DNA from: Baekduia soli
GTDB lineage: Bacteria; Actinomycetota; Thermoleophilia; Solirubrobacterales; Solirubrobacteraceae
Assembly: GCF_007970665.1 (NCBI RefSeq)
Contig: NZ_CP042430.1
Location: 558,001-622,000 of the forward strand
Length of the DNA stretch: 64,000 bases
Direction of reading: 5' to 3'
Position 1 is the stretch's first letter. Each line of letters opens with the position of its first letter. The notes beneath the pieces were generated by a model, which did no database searches, had not been told where the DNA came from, and was given only the letters and a program-made list of their open reading frames with translations. Position numbers and translations under genes: made by a program. Shown here in pieces: positions 16,741 to 25,068 of this stretch.

Positions 16741-17378
16741 CGCTCGTCGCGTGTGGAGTCCAGGGCGATCTCGCCGCGCTCCAGGGCGATCGCGATCGCG
16801 TGCACCCGGTTGCGCGCCTGCAGCTTGCGGATCACGTTGCGCACATGGGTCCGGACGGTCTCGACCGACACGGTGATCTTGTCGCCGATCGCCTCGGCGG
16901 TCATCCCCTCGGCCATGAGGTGCATGATCTCGCGCTCGCGCGGCGAGAGCTGGGGGACGTGGGCCGTGGCGCGCGGCGAGAGCAGGATGCGGTCCAGCCG
17001 CGGGTCGACGTAGGAGCCGCCGCCGGCCACCCGCTCGATCGCGGCCATGAGCTCGTCCATCGAGCCGGCCTTGAGCGCGTAGCCGCGGGCACCCGAGTCC
17101 AGCCCGTCGTAGAGCAGCTCGGCGTCGGCGTCGCCCGTGTAGAGGATGACGCCGAGGTCGGGGCGGCGGGCCAGCAGCTCCCGCGTGAGGTCGATGCCGC
17201 TGCCGTCGGGCAGCTGGATGTCGACGATCGCGACGTCGGGCTCGGCGTGGTCGACGAGGTCCACCCCGGCCGCCACGTTGCCCGCGGCGCCCACGACCTC
17301 GACGCCTCCGTGCTGCAGCAGCGCGACCAGGCCCTCACGCAGGGCCTCGTGGTCGTCGACGATCACGAGCTTGGTCAT
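16737..17378 (-). CDS. NarL/LuxR-family response regulator
   Basis: A 213-residue two-domain regulator. The receiver domain (1-120) shows VIVDDHEALREG, the phosphoacceptor aspartate in VAIVDIQLPDGSG, the Thr/Ser of VILYTGD and the lysine of GYALKAGS. The LuxR-type HTH (about 145-205) reads LSPREREIMHLMAEGMTAEAI and VSVETVRTHVRNVIRKLQARNR. TACGGT at 17388-17393, nine bases before the ATG, suggests a leaderless message. Its partner is the lone HisKA domain encoded immediately downstream; no complete sensor kinase is linked. The divergent neighbour is pafBC. Confidence 0.92.
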   Translation of the reverse strand: MTKLVIVDDHEALREGLVALLQHGGVEVVGAAGNVAAGVDLVDHAEPDVAIVDIQLPDGSGIDLTRELLARRPDLGVILYTGDADAELLYDGLDSGARGYALKAGSMDELMAAIERVAGGGSYVDPRLDRILLSPRATAHVPQLSPREREIMHLMAEGMTAEAIGDKITVSVETVRTHVRNVIRKLQARNRVHAIAIALERGEIALDSTRDER

Positions 17379-17524
17379 GAGGGGCGAACCGTACACGGCG
17401 CCCGGGGCCGGTGGTGGATCCGGACGCGCCGGACGCGCTCCTCGCGACGAATCGCGGAAAGAGCGGGCGGAGTTCTGCAACGAACGGCCCATCGCGGGGT
17501 CCGGGGTCGTATCTTCGTCGGTCT

Positions 17525-19582
17525 ATGGCGAAGGACACCGAGAAGCTCATCCGGCAGCTCTCGCTCATCTCGTACCTCATGGCCGAGCGCCGGCCGGTCA
17601 CCGCGCTCGAGATCCGCAGGGACGTGGAGGGCTACAGCGGGATGAACGAGGACGCCTTCGCCCGTCGCTTCTACGCCGACCGCGCCGAGCTCGAGTCCCT
17701 GGGCATCCAGCTCACGGTCGAGAAGCCGGCCGACGGGGTCGCCGAGCAGGAGAACTACTCCCTGCGGCCCGAGAACTTCCACCTGCCCGCGATCGCGTTC
17801 ACGGACGAGGAGCTCGCCGGCCTGCAGTTCGCGCTGACGCTGCTCGACGGCGAGTTCGCCTACGCCGAGCCGCTGCGCCTGGCCCTGCAGCAGATCTCCT
17901 GGGGGCGCCCGAGCCCGCTCAACGCGCCCGACCAGGGGTCGGTGGCGCTCGGCGTCACGGCCTCGGCCGGCGGCCACGAGCTGTCCCAGCGGCTGGCCAA
18001 GATCGAGACCGCGATCTTCCGCAACAAGACGATCACGTTCGACTACTACACGATGGAGCGCGACACGGTCGGCGCGCGCAAGGTCGATCCGTACCACCTG
18101 CTGTTCCAGGGCGGTCAGTTCTACCTCCTGGGTCGTGCCCACGAGCGCGACGCGATCCGCGTCTTCCGGCTGTCGCGCATCCGCGGCAAGGTCGCCTACG
18201 CGACCAAGGCCGAGCACGACTTCAAGCGCCCCACCGACTTCGACCCGCGCTCCTACGCCACGCGCGCGGACTGGCAGTTCGGGACCACGCAGGGCGAGGC
18301 CGAGATCTGGGTCTCCGATCGCATCGCCTGGCAGGTCGAGCGCCACTTCGGCCGCTTCGGGTCGGTGCGCCCGGCCGACGACGGCACGGGCGACATCGTC
18401 TTCGCCACCGAGTACGCGTCGGTGCGCCAGCTGGCCGCCTGGGTCCTGCGCCTCGGCGAGCACGCCCGGGTCCTGGGGCCCGACGAGCTCGTGCGCGACG
18501 TCGCCGAGCGCGTCGAGCTGCTGCACGACCGCCACACGGGCGAGCTGGACCTCGCCGCGGCCGTGCCTCCCTCGGCGGACGACGAGGCCCCCGACGCGCC
18601 CGGCCCACCGCGCCGCGAGACGGCGATCCGGCCCGAGCGCTTCGCCCGCCTGGTGACGCTCGCCTCGATCCTCATCGAGGCCGGCCGCGCCGATCGCCGC
18701 CTCGAGCTCACCGAGGTCATGGACGCGCTGCAGATCTCCGACGCCGAGCTGCGCGAGGACGTCGCCGTGCTCAACGTCGTCAACTTCGGCGGCGGCTCCT
18801 ACGTCCTGTACGCCGAGGTCCACGACGACGGAACGATCGAGGTCGATCCCGAGCCGTACTCCGACAACTTCGCGCGGCCCGCCCGCCTGCTGCCCGTCGA
18901 GGCCAAGGCCCTCGTCGCCGCGATCGACCTCATCGGCGACCACCTGCCCGAGGGGGCGCTGAACTCGGCGCGGGACAAGATCGTCGCGGCGCTGGGCGCC
19001 GACCCGATGGAGCAGGGGCTGCAGGTCGCCTCGGGTGCCGGCGACGACTCGGCCATCGCCCGCGTCGTGTCGCGCGCCATCGCCGGCTCCCAGCTCCTGC
19101 GCCTGGAGTACTACAAGGCCAACGAGGACGAGTTCTCCGAGCGCGTCGTGGAGCCCTACGCGCTCATCAACGGGCGCGAGGGCTGGTACGTCGCCTCCTA
19201 TGACCCGGCCCGCGAGGCCGTCCGCCACTTCCGGCTGGACCGCGTCAAGACGGCCGAGGCGACGGGCGAGACGTTCACGCCGCGCCCCGAGGTCGATCCC
19301 GCCGCCGACGTGGAGGGCTGGCCGCGCACGGGCGAGGTCGAGGCCTCCCGCGTGGCCCGCGTGTGGATCTCGCCGGACCGCGCGCGCTGGTCGCGCGAGC
19401 AGCGCAGGGTCTCCCACGAGCTGGCCGACGGCTCCATCGTCGTCGAGCTGCCCTACAAGGGCACGGACTGGCTCGTGCGCGAGGTCCTGGCCGAGGCCGG
19501 CGACGCCGCCGTGATCTCGCCGCCCGAGGCGCGCGAGGCCGTCCGCACCGCGGTCGATCGCCTGCGGCTCGCGGTTCGCTAG
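17525..19582 (+). CDS. pafBC: Fused PafB-PafC WYL-domain DNA-damage regulator
   Basis: A 685-residue single protein carrying two PafB/PafC-like units. Unit 1 (about 1-325) has an HTH (LIRQLSLISYLMAERRPVTA), a WYL domain (ITFDYYTMERDTVGARKVDPY with the YLLGRAHERDAIRVFRLSRI core) and a WCX tail. Unit 2 (about 370-685) repeats this: FARLVTLASILIEAG, then LRLEYYKANEDEFSERVVEPY and a final WCX region. PafBC is the SOS-independent activator of DNA-damage genes in actinobacteria; a natural fusion is known from Arthrobacter. No proteasome genes are adjacent here. TATCTT (17510-17515) nine bases before the ATG indicates a leaderless transcript. The double-hairpin repeat copy 2 follows its TAG. Confidence 0.88.
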   Translation: MAKDTEKLIRQLSLISYLMAERRPVTALEIRRDVEGYSGMNEDAFARRFYADRAELESLGIQLTVEKPADGVAEQENYSLRPENFHLPAIAFTDEELAGLQFALTLLDGEFAYAEPLRLALQQISWGRPSPLNAPDQGSVALGVTASAGGHELSQRLAKIETAIFRNKTITFDYYTMERDTVGARKVDPYHLLFQGGQFYLLGRAHERDAIRVFRLSRIRGKVAYATKAEHDFKRPTDFDPRSYATRADWQFGTTQGEAEIWVSDRIAWQVERHFGRFGSVRPADDGTGDIVFATEYASVRQLAAWVLRLGEHARVLGPDELVRDVAERVELLHDRHTGELDLAAAVPPSADDEAPDAPGPPRRETAIRPERFARLVTLASILIEAGRADRRLELTEVMDALQISDAELREDVAVLNVVNFGGGSYVLYAEVHDDGTIEVDPEPYSDNFARPARLLPVEAKALVAAIDLIGDHLPEGALNSARDKIVAALGADPMEQGLQVASGAGDDSAIARVVSRAIAGSQLLRLEYYKANEDEFSERVVEPYALINGREGWYVASYDPAREAVRHFRLDRVKTAEATGETFTPRPEVDPAADVEGWPRTGEVEASRVARVWISPDRARWSREQRRVSHELADGSIVVELPYKGTDWLVREVLAEAGDAAVISPPEAREAVRTAVDRLRLAVR

Positions 19583-19585
19583 CGG

Positions 19586-19650
19586 CGAACGCCGGCCCAG
19601 GGGCCGGGTTCGCTCGGCGGGTGTCGGCCCGGAGGGCCGATCCCGCGGCC
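19586..19650. repeat. Double-hairpin repeat, copy 2
   Basis: This copy starts four bases after the TAG of pafBC. Hairpin 1 is CGAAC-CCGGCC / GGCCGG-GTTCG; hairpin 2 pairs GCGGG with CCCGC and TCGGCCC with GGGCCGA around GGA. Differences from copy 1 fall mainly in loops, and where they fall in stem 2 the pairing is largely kept, which argues for selection on structure. Here both flanking genes run rightward, so it is not restricted to convergent gene ends. Confidence 0.75.
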
Positions 19651-19730
19651 CGATCCGTGGCCGACGGCCCCTGGCCGGCCGCATAGGGCGCACGCGGCGG
19701 CGCGCCCACGCTCGTTACCCTGCCTCGCCG

Positions 19731-20219
19731 GTGAGCCGCCGCGACCAGATCACGATGGACGACGACGAGGTGCTCGCGTTCCTGCGCGAGGAGCGCGTCG
19801 TGACGTGCGCGACCAACGGCCCGCGCGGCTTCCCGCACCTCATGCCGCTCTGGTACGTCGTGCGGCCGTCGCCCGCGCCGGATCCGCCGCGGATCTGGGC
19901 CTGGACGTTCGCCAAGTCCCAGAAGGTCCGCAACCTGGAGCGCGACCCGCGCGCCACGCTGCAGGTCGAGGCCGGCGACGAGTACCACCTGCTGCGCGGC
20001 GTGATGCTCGAGACCGAGGTCGTCGTGCACCGTGACGTCGAGGCCGTCGGGGCGTTGGGGCTGGAGATCCTGCAGCGCTACAGCGGCGCGCCCGCCGGCG
20101 AGCTCGACGAAGGGGCGCGCGCGATGGTGCGCAAGCAGGCCGCCAAGCGGGTCGGGCTCGAGTTCGTCGAGCGCGGCCGCGCCACCTGGGACCACCGCAA
20201 GCTGGGGAACGTGTACTGA
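19731..20219 (+). CDS. Pyridoxamine 5'-phosphate oxidase-fold (split beta-barrel) protein
   Basis: A 162-residue flavin or F420-binding type protein. It opens MDDDEVLAFLREERVVTCAT, then GFPHLMPLWYVV, AKSQKVRNLERDPRATLQVE and a C-terminal strand region, matching the PPOX family that includes F420-dependent reductases and heme- or biliverdin-binding proteins; the exact cofactor cannot be read. The GTG is preceded by TACCCT (19716-19721) nine bases upstream. Its TGA shares a base with the ATG of rmlA (TGATG), so translation is coupled to the sugar-nucleotide gene, an odd pairing with no evident metabolic link. Confidence 0.78.
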   Translation: MSRRDQITMDDDEVLAFLREERVVTCATNGPRGFPHLMPLWYVVRPSPAPDPPRIWAWTFAKSQKVRNLERDPRATLQVEAGDEYHLLRGVMLETEVVVHRDVEAVGALGLEILQRYSGAPAGELDEGARAMVRKQAAKRVGLEFVERGRATWDHRKLGNVY

Positions 20220-21292
20220 TGCTGCCGCTCAAGGGCCTGATCCTCTCCGGGGGCAAGGGCACCCGCCTGCGCCCCATCACCCACACGAGCGCCAAGCAGC
20301 TCGTCCCCGTGGCCAACCGGCCCGTGCTCTTCTACGGCATCGACGCCATGGCGCAGGCCGGGATCCGCGAGATCGGGATCATCATCGCCCCCGAGACCGG
20401 CGACGAGATCCGCGAGGTCGCCGGCGACGGCTCCGCGTTCGGCGTGCAGATCACCTACATCCTGCAGGACGAGCCCGCCGGCCTGGCCCACGCGGTGCTG
20501 ACCGCCGAGCCGTTCCTCGGCGACAGCCCGTTCGTGATGTACCTCGGGGACAACCTGCTGCAGGGCGGCATCGACGACCTGGTCACGGCGTTCCGGGCCA
20601 ACGCGCCCGACGCTCTCATCCTGCTCACGCCCGTGCCCGACCCCGAGCACTACGGCGTCGCCGAGCTCGACGGCGACCGGGTCGTCGCGCTGGCCGAGAA
20701 GCCGCCCGAGCCCAAGACCGACCTCGCCCTCGTCGGCGTCTACATGTTCACGCCGCTCATCCACGAGGCGGCGCGCGCGATCGAGCCGTCGGCCCGCGGC
20801 GAGCTCGAGATCACGGACGCCATCCAGCACCTCGTCGACACCGGCCGCCGTGTCGAGCCCCACATCGTGCAGGGCTGGTGGAAGGACACCGGCCGCCTGG
20901 ACGACATGCTGGAGGCCAACCGCCTCATCCTCGACCGCCTGGCCCACCGCGTCGACGGCGAGCTCGTCGACTCGCAGGTCGAGGGCCGCGTCGTCATCGA
21001 GGCCGGCGCCCGCCTGGAGCGCGCCACCGTCCGCGGGCCCGCGGTCATCGGCGCGGGCGCGCGGCTGACCGACTGCTACATCGGCCCGTACTCGGCGATC
21101 GGCGAGGACTGCGTCGTGGAGCGCGCCGAGATCGAGCACTCGATCCTGCTCGCCGGCTCCTCGGTCCGCCACCTCGACGGGCGCATGGAGTCCTCGCTGC
21201 TGGGCCGCAACGTCACGATCTCGCGCGGCGACCGCCAGCCCAAGGCCTTCCGCTTCATGGTCGGCGACAACTCGGACATCGAGATCCTGTGA
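20219..21292 (+). CDS. rmlA: Glucose-1-phosphate thymidylyltransferase, long form
   Basis: A 357-residue nucleotidyltransferase that makes dTDP-glucose from glucose-1-phosphate and dTTP, the first step to dTDP-rhamnose. GLILSGGKGTRLRPIT is the nucleotide-binding signature, KQLVPVANRPVLFY follows, and YLGDNLLQGG holds the metal-binding aspartate. VKDTG-type WWKDTGRLDDMLEAN lies near 225. From about 245 a left-handed beta-helix extension (ERATVRGPAVIGAGARL, YIGPYSAIGEDCVVE) marks the long RmlA form found in archaea and actinobacteria. It is coupled to the PPOX gene by TGATG and is followed, after 97 bases, by rmlD and rmlB. Confidence 0.93.
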   Translation: MLPLKGLILSGGKGTRLRPITHTSAKQLVPVANRPVLFYGIDAMAQAGIREIGIIIAPETGDEIREVAGDGSAFGVQITYILQDEPAGLAHAVLTAEPFLGDSPFVMYLGDNLLQGGIDDLVTAFRANAPDALILLTPVPDPEHYGVAELDGDRVVALAEKPPEPKTDLALVGVYMFTPLIHEAARAIEPSARGELEITDAIQHLVDTGRRVEPHIVQGWWKDTGRLDDMLEANRLILDRLAHRVDGELVDSQVEGRVVIEAGARLERATVRGPAVIGAGARLTDCYIGPYSAIGEDCVVERAEIEHSILLAGSSVRHLDGRMESSLLGRNVTISRGDRQPKAFRFMVGDNSDIEIL

Positions 21293-21389
21293 TGACTCGT
21301 GGACGAACGGCGGAGCGGTCTTTGCCCTCCCGCAGCCGGAGCCGTGAGGACTGGAGCGCAGCGGCCACCTCCACGGCGACGAGGGGCGC

Positions 21390-22232
21390 ATGAAGCTCCT
21401 CGTGACCGGCGCGGCCGGCATGCTCGGCCACCGGGTCGTCGCCGAGGCCCGGGCGCGGGGCTGGGACGCGGTGGGCATCGACCTCGCCGAGGCCGACCTC
21501 ACCGACCCCGCCCAGGCCCAGGACGCCGTCGAGGAGCACGCGCCCGAGGCCGTCGTGCACTGCGCGGCGTTCGTCGACGTCGACGGCGCCGAGGAGCACG
21601 AGGACGCCGCGCGGCGCGTCAACGTCGACGCCTCGGCCAACGTCGCCGCAGCGGCCGCGATGCTCGGGGCCCGCATCGTCGCGGTGTCCACCGACTACGT
21701 CTTCGACGGCACGCTCACCGACCGCCCCTACGTCGAGTCCGACCCCACCGCCCCGCTCGGCGTCTACGGCCGTACGAAGCTCGCGGGTGAGCAGGCCGTC
21801 GCCGGCCACAACCCCGACCACGCCATCGCCCGCACCGCGTGGCTGTTCGGCGCCGGCGGCAGGTCGTTCCCCGAGACGATGCTCACGCTGGCCGCCGACC
21901 GCGACGCCGTCGCCGTCGTGACCGACCAGGTCGGGTCGCCGACCTGGACCGGGCACCTCGCGCCCGCCCTGCTGGACCTCGCCGCCGCGACCGCGACCGG
22001 CGTGTTCCACACCGCGGGCGGCGGGCGGTGCTCCTGGCACGAGCTGACCGTCGAGCTGTTCCGCGCGGCGGACGTCACCTGCCGCGTGCAGGAGACCACC
22101 GCCGCCGAGTTCCGCCGGCCCGCCCCGCGCCCGGCGTGGAGCGTGCTCGGCACCGAGCGCGACGAGACCCCCCGCCTGCCGCCGTGGCAGGAGGGCGTCG
22201 CGGCGTTCCTGTCCGAGAGGGAGACCACGTGA
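21390..22232 (+). CDS. rmlD: dTDP-4-dehydrorhamnose reductase
   Basis: A 280-residue extended SDR that reduces dTDP-4-keto-L-rhamnose to dTDP-L-rhamnose. [12 protein letters not shown] is the nucleotide-binding loop, [20 protein letters not shown] the family signature, STDYVFDG the serine region and YGRTKLAGE the catalytic Tyr-Lys. SYRT-type [11 protein letters not shown] follows. A GAGGGG before the ATG serves as ribosome site. Its TGA overlaps the GTG of rmlB (GTGA). The usual rmlC epimerase gene is missing from this cluster. Confidence 0.92.
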   Translation: MKLLVTGAAGMLGHRVVAEARARGWDAVGIDLAEADLTDPAQAQDAVEEHAPEAVVHCAAFVDVDGAEEHEDAARRVNVDASANVAAAAAMLGARIVAVSTDYVFDGTLTDRPYVESDPTAPLGVYGRTKLAGEQAVAGHNPDHAIARTAWLFGAGGRSFPETMLTLAADRDAVAVVTDQVGSPTWTGHLAPALLDLAAATATGVFHTAGGGRCSWHELTVELFRAADVTCRVQETTAAEFRRPAPRPAWSVLGTERDETPRLPPWQEGVAAFLSERETT

Positions 22233-23227
22233 AGCTGCTCGTCAGCGGCGGAGCCGGGTTCATCGGCTCCAACTTCGTCCGCCAGCGCGTCAACGACCAC
22301 CGCGACGAGGTGGTGGTCCTCGACAAGCTGACCTACGCCGGCCGGCCCGAGAACCTCCAGGACCTCGGCGACGCCGTCACGCTGGTGCAGGGCGCGATCG
22401 AGGACCCCGCCAAGGTGGCCCAGGCCATCGGCGACGGCGTCGACGCGATCGTCAACTTCGCCGCCGAGACCCACGTCGACCGCTCGATCAGCGGCCCCGA
22501 GGCGTTCGTGGAGACCAACGTGCGCGGCTCGCTCGTCCTCCTGGAGGCCGCGCGCGAGCACGGCGTCGGGCGCTACGTCCAGATCTCCACCGACGAGGTG
22601 TACGGGTCGATCGAGGAGGGCTCGTTCACCGAGGAGTCGCCGCTGGTGACCTCCTCGCCCTACAGCGCGTCGAAGGCCGGCGCCGACCTGCTCGTGCAGA
22701 GCTACCTGCACACCTACGGGCTCGAGACCGTCATCTGCCGCGGCTCGAACAACTACGGGCCCTACCAGTACCCCGAGAAGCTCATCCCGCTCATGGTGCT
22801 CAACGCCCTGCACGGCGACAAGCTGCCGGTCTACGGCGACGGGCTCAACGTCCGCAACTGGCTCTTCGTGGAGGACTTCGGCCGCGGGATCTCCCACGTG
22901 CTGGCCCACGGCACGCCGGGCGAGGTCTACAACGTCGGCGGCCCGGACGAGTGCACGAACATCGAGGTCGTGCGCGAGATCCTCGCCCAGACCGGCAACG
23001 ACGAGTCGCTCATCGAGTACGTCACCGACCGTCCCGGTCACGACCGCCGCTACAGCCTGGGCTCCGAGAAGGTCCGGGCGCTGGGCTGGGAGGCGCAGGT
23101 GCGCTTCGCCGAGGGCCTGCGGCGCACCGTGGCGTGGTACCGCGACAACGCCTGGTGGTGGGAGCCGATCCGCTCCGGGGAGTACCGCGAGTACTACGAG
23201 CGCCACTACGGGCGCTCGCTCGGCTGA
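22229..23227 (+). CDS. rmlB: dTDP-glucose 4,6-dehydratase
   Basis: A 332-residue extended SDR converting dTDP-glucose to dTDP-4-keto-6-deoxyglucose with bound NAD+. [13 protein letters not shown] is the NAD loop, [10 protein letters not shown] the family signature, [24 protein letters not shown] (catalytic Asp-Glu) and [11 protein letters not shown] (Tyr-Lys) follow, with [14 protein letters not shown] and the C-terminal RPGHDRRY all present. The GTG start lies in a GTGA overlap with rmlD. Gene order rmlA-rmlD-rmlB without rmlC means dTDP-rhamnose synthesis needs an epimerase elsewhere. Confidence 0.95.
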   Translation: MKLLVSGGAGFIGSNFVRQRVNDHRDEVVVLDKLTYAGRPENLQDLGDAVTLVQGAIEDPAKVAQAIGDGVDAIVNFAAETHVDRSISGPEAFVETNVRGSLVLLEAAREHGVGRYVQISTDEVYGSIEEGSFTEESPLVTSSPYSASKAGADLLVQSYLHTYGLETVICRGSNNYGPYQYPEKLIPLMVLNALHGDKLPVYGDGLNVRNWLFVEDFGRGISHVLAHGTPGEVYNVGGPDECTNIEVVREILAQTGNDESLIEYVTDRPGHDRRYSLGSEKVRALGWEAQVRFAEGLRRTVAWYRDNAWWWEPIRSGEYREYYERHYGRSLG

Positions 23228-23238
23228 CCCCAGGGGGG

Positions 23239-23676
23239 CTAGGGGTTGGGCGCTCGCCGGCCCAGCGAGCTGATCTTCCAGGCCGAGCCGACCTTCTGCA
23301 GGGTCAGCGTGTCCGTGCGCTCCTGACCGCCGCCCGAGGAGGTCACCAGCGCGCTGGCGGTGCTCCCGCTCACGGTGACCTTCTCGACCTGCAGTTCGAA
23401 CGTGTCGGCATCGTCCAGCGCGGTCTTCAGCCCCGACTCGCACGAGCTCCTGGTGACCTTGGAGATCGTGTCGACCAGCGCGGGGGCCAGGATCCGGCTG
23501 CAGATCCTGCCCGAGTCGCGCTTGGCGCCGGCCTTCTGGAGGTCCTCCACGGTCTGGGCCACGGCCTTCTGGTCGCCCTGGAAGTCCTTGGCGGAGTCCT
23601 TGGTCGTCTGACCGCACGCGCTGAGCGCGGCGGCGGACGCCACGAGCAGGGCGATGAGGAGACGGGGTGCGGCCAT
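23239..23676 (-). CDS. Putative lipoprotein, unknown function
   Basis: A 145-residue exported protein with a lipobox: basic start (AAPRLLI), hydrophobic core [11 protein letters not shown] and LSAC at the predicted acylated cysteine (residue 21). The mature part is a small alpha+beta domain ([20 protein letters not shown] near 40-58, [20 protein letters not shown], then [17 protein letters not shown]), a fold pattern like the NTF2/DUF4878-type lipoproteins. Two cysteines near 58 and 79 could form a disulfide. TAGGCT (23686-23691) lies nine bases before the ATG. It is divergent from the TetR gene with 34 bases between. Confidence 0.75.
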   Translation of the reverse strand: MAAPRLLIALLVASAAALSACGQTTKDSAKDFQGDQKAVAQTVEDLQKAGAKRDSGRICSRILAPALVDTISKVTRSSCESGLKTALDDADTFELQVEKVTVSGSTASALVTSSGGGQERTDTLTLQKVGSAWKISSLGRRAPNP

Positions 23677-23710
23677 CGGGGCAAGAGCCTATCTAGGATG
23701 CGTGGCTGGC

Positions 23711-24367
23711 ATGGCCGACTCCGACGTCCCCCGCCCGCCAACGGTCGTCCCGCGCGGCCGCCACGCACCGCCGCTGGAGGTCCGCCTGGACGTCCAGCGC
23801 CGGCGCCTGTTCGAGGCCGCCGCGACCGTGTTCGCGCGCCGGGGCTTCGCCGAGGCCACGGCCGAGGCCATCAGCCGCGAGGCCGGCATGTCCAAGGCCA
23901 CGTTCTACGAGCACTTCGCCAACAAGGAGGAGTGCATCCTCGCGCTGTTCGACGAGGCCGCCACGGAGGTCATGCGCCAGATGGCGCTGGCCGCCGACCA
24001 GGAGACCACGAGCTACCCCGAGCACCTGCGCCAGGGGACGCGCGCGTTCCTGCGCACGCTGGCCGAGTGGCCCGACGCCGCGCAGACGCTGCTGGTGGAG
24101 ATCATCGGCGCCGGCCCGCGCGCCACCGAGCGTCGCGACGCCATCCTCGACCAGTTCGCCGAGGCCATCCACCACAACAACGCGACGGTCGCGCCGCGCT
24201 ACGGCGCGCCGACGTTCGCCTCGCGCGACGACGCGTTCGCGTGCGTCGGGGCGATCGTCGAGCTCGCCTCGCGCCAGCTGCGCACCGGCACGCCCGCCGA
24301 CATCCGCGAGCTCGAGCCGGTCATCGACCGGCTCATGCTGGGCATCCTCGAGCAAGCCGGCGCGTGA
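23711..24367 (+). CDS. TetR-family transcriptional regulator
   Basis: A 218-residue regulator. The HTH lies at about 28-75: [20 protein letters not shown], then [20 protein letters not shown] and [13 protein letters not shown]. The C-terminal ligand domain is variable and gives no clue to the effector. An in-frame GTG at 23702 is an alternative start; TAGGAT at 23694-23699 precedes both. It overlaps the uracil-DNA glycosylase gene by GTGA, and the lipoprotein gene is divergent, so it may regulate either side. Confidence 0.88.
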   Translation: MADSDVPRPPTVVPRGRHAPPLEVRLDVQRRRLFEAAATVFARRGFAEATAEAISREAGMSKATFYEHFANKEECILALFDEAATEVMRQMALAADQETTSYPEHLRQGTRAFLRTLAEWPDAAQTLLVEIIGAGPRATERRDAILDQFAEAIHHNNATVAPRYGAPTFASRDDAFACVGAIVELASRQLRTGTPADIRELEPVIDRLMLGILEQAGA

Positions 24368-25047
24368 CCCTGGAGGCGCTGGAGGCCGACGTCACGGCCT
24401 GCCGGCGCTGCCCGCGCCTCGTGGCCTGGCGCGAGGAGGTGGCCGCCGTCAGGCGCGCGGCGTTCGCCGACCAGATCTACTGGGGCCGGCCGATCCCCGG
24501 CTTCGGCGACCCCGCCGCGCGGGTGCTGATCCTGGGCCTGGCCCCCGCCGCCCACGGCGCCAACCGCACGGGCCGGGTGTTCACGGGCGACCGGTCGGGC
24601 GACTTCCTGTTCGCCGCGCTGCACCGCACCGGCTTCGCCAACCAGCCGACGTCGACGCACCGCGGCGACGGCCTGCGGCTCACGGGCGCCTGGATCACCG
24701 CCGCGGTGCGCTGCGCGCCGCCGGCCAACAAGCCGACGCCGCAGGAGCGCGACACCTGCCTGCCGTGGACGGTCGCCGAGCTGGGGCACGTCTCCGCGGT
24801 CCGCGTGATCGTCTGCCTCGGCGCGTTCGCGTGGGACGCCGCGCTGCGCCTGCGCGTCGCGCTCGGCCACCCGCGCGCGCGCCCGCGCCCGAAGTTCGGC
24901 CACGGTGCGCTCTGGTACGACGACGCCGGCACGGGCCCGGCGCTGCTGGGCACCTACCACCCCAGCCAGCAGAACACGTTCACCGGCGTCCTGACCGAGA
25001 GCATGCTCGACGACGTCCTGCGCACCGCACGCGACGTGGCCGGGTAG
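24364..25047 (+). CDS. Uracil-DNA glycosylase, family 5 (UdgB-like)
   Basis: A 227-residue Fe-S uracil/hypoxanthine-DNA glycosylase of base-excision repair. Motif A is [14 protein letters not shown], with Ala-rich GLAPA in place of the catalytic Asp/Asn of other families, as expected for family 5; FTGDRSG follows it. Motif C is [10 protein letters not shown]. Cysteines for the 4Fe-4S cluster lie in CRRCP near the N-terminus, in AAVRCAPP and in RDTCLPW. The GTG start overlaps the TetR stop in GTGA, so regulator and enzyme are translationally coupled, an unusual pairing for a repair enzyme. Confidence 0.9.
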   Translation: MTLEALEADVTACRRCPRLVAWREEVAAVRRAAFADQIYWGRPIPGFGDPAARVLILGLAPAAHGANRTGRVFTGDRSGDFLFAALHRTGFANQPTSTHRGDGLRLTGAWITAAVRCAPPANKPTPQERDTCLPWTVAELGHVSAVRVIVCLGAFAWDAALRLRVALGHPRARPRPKFGHGALWYDDAGTGPALLGTYHPSQQNTFTGVLTESMLDDVLRTARDVAG

Positions 25048-25068
25048 GGGTTCTACCCTGGGTGGCCC

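Noticed and set aside
21293-21389. A possible small gene or RNA between rmlA and rmlD
   Set aside because: The 97 bases contain only weak inverted repeats and no start codon with expression signals; probably a linker with the rmlD ribosome site.
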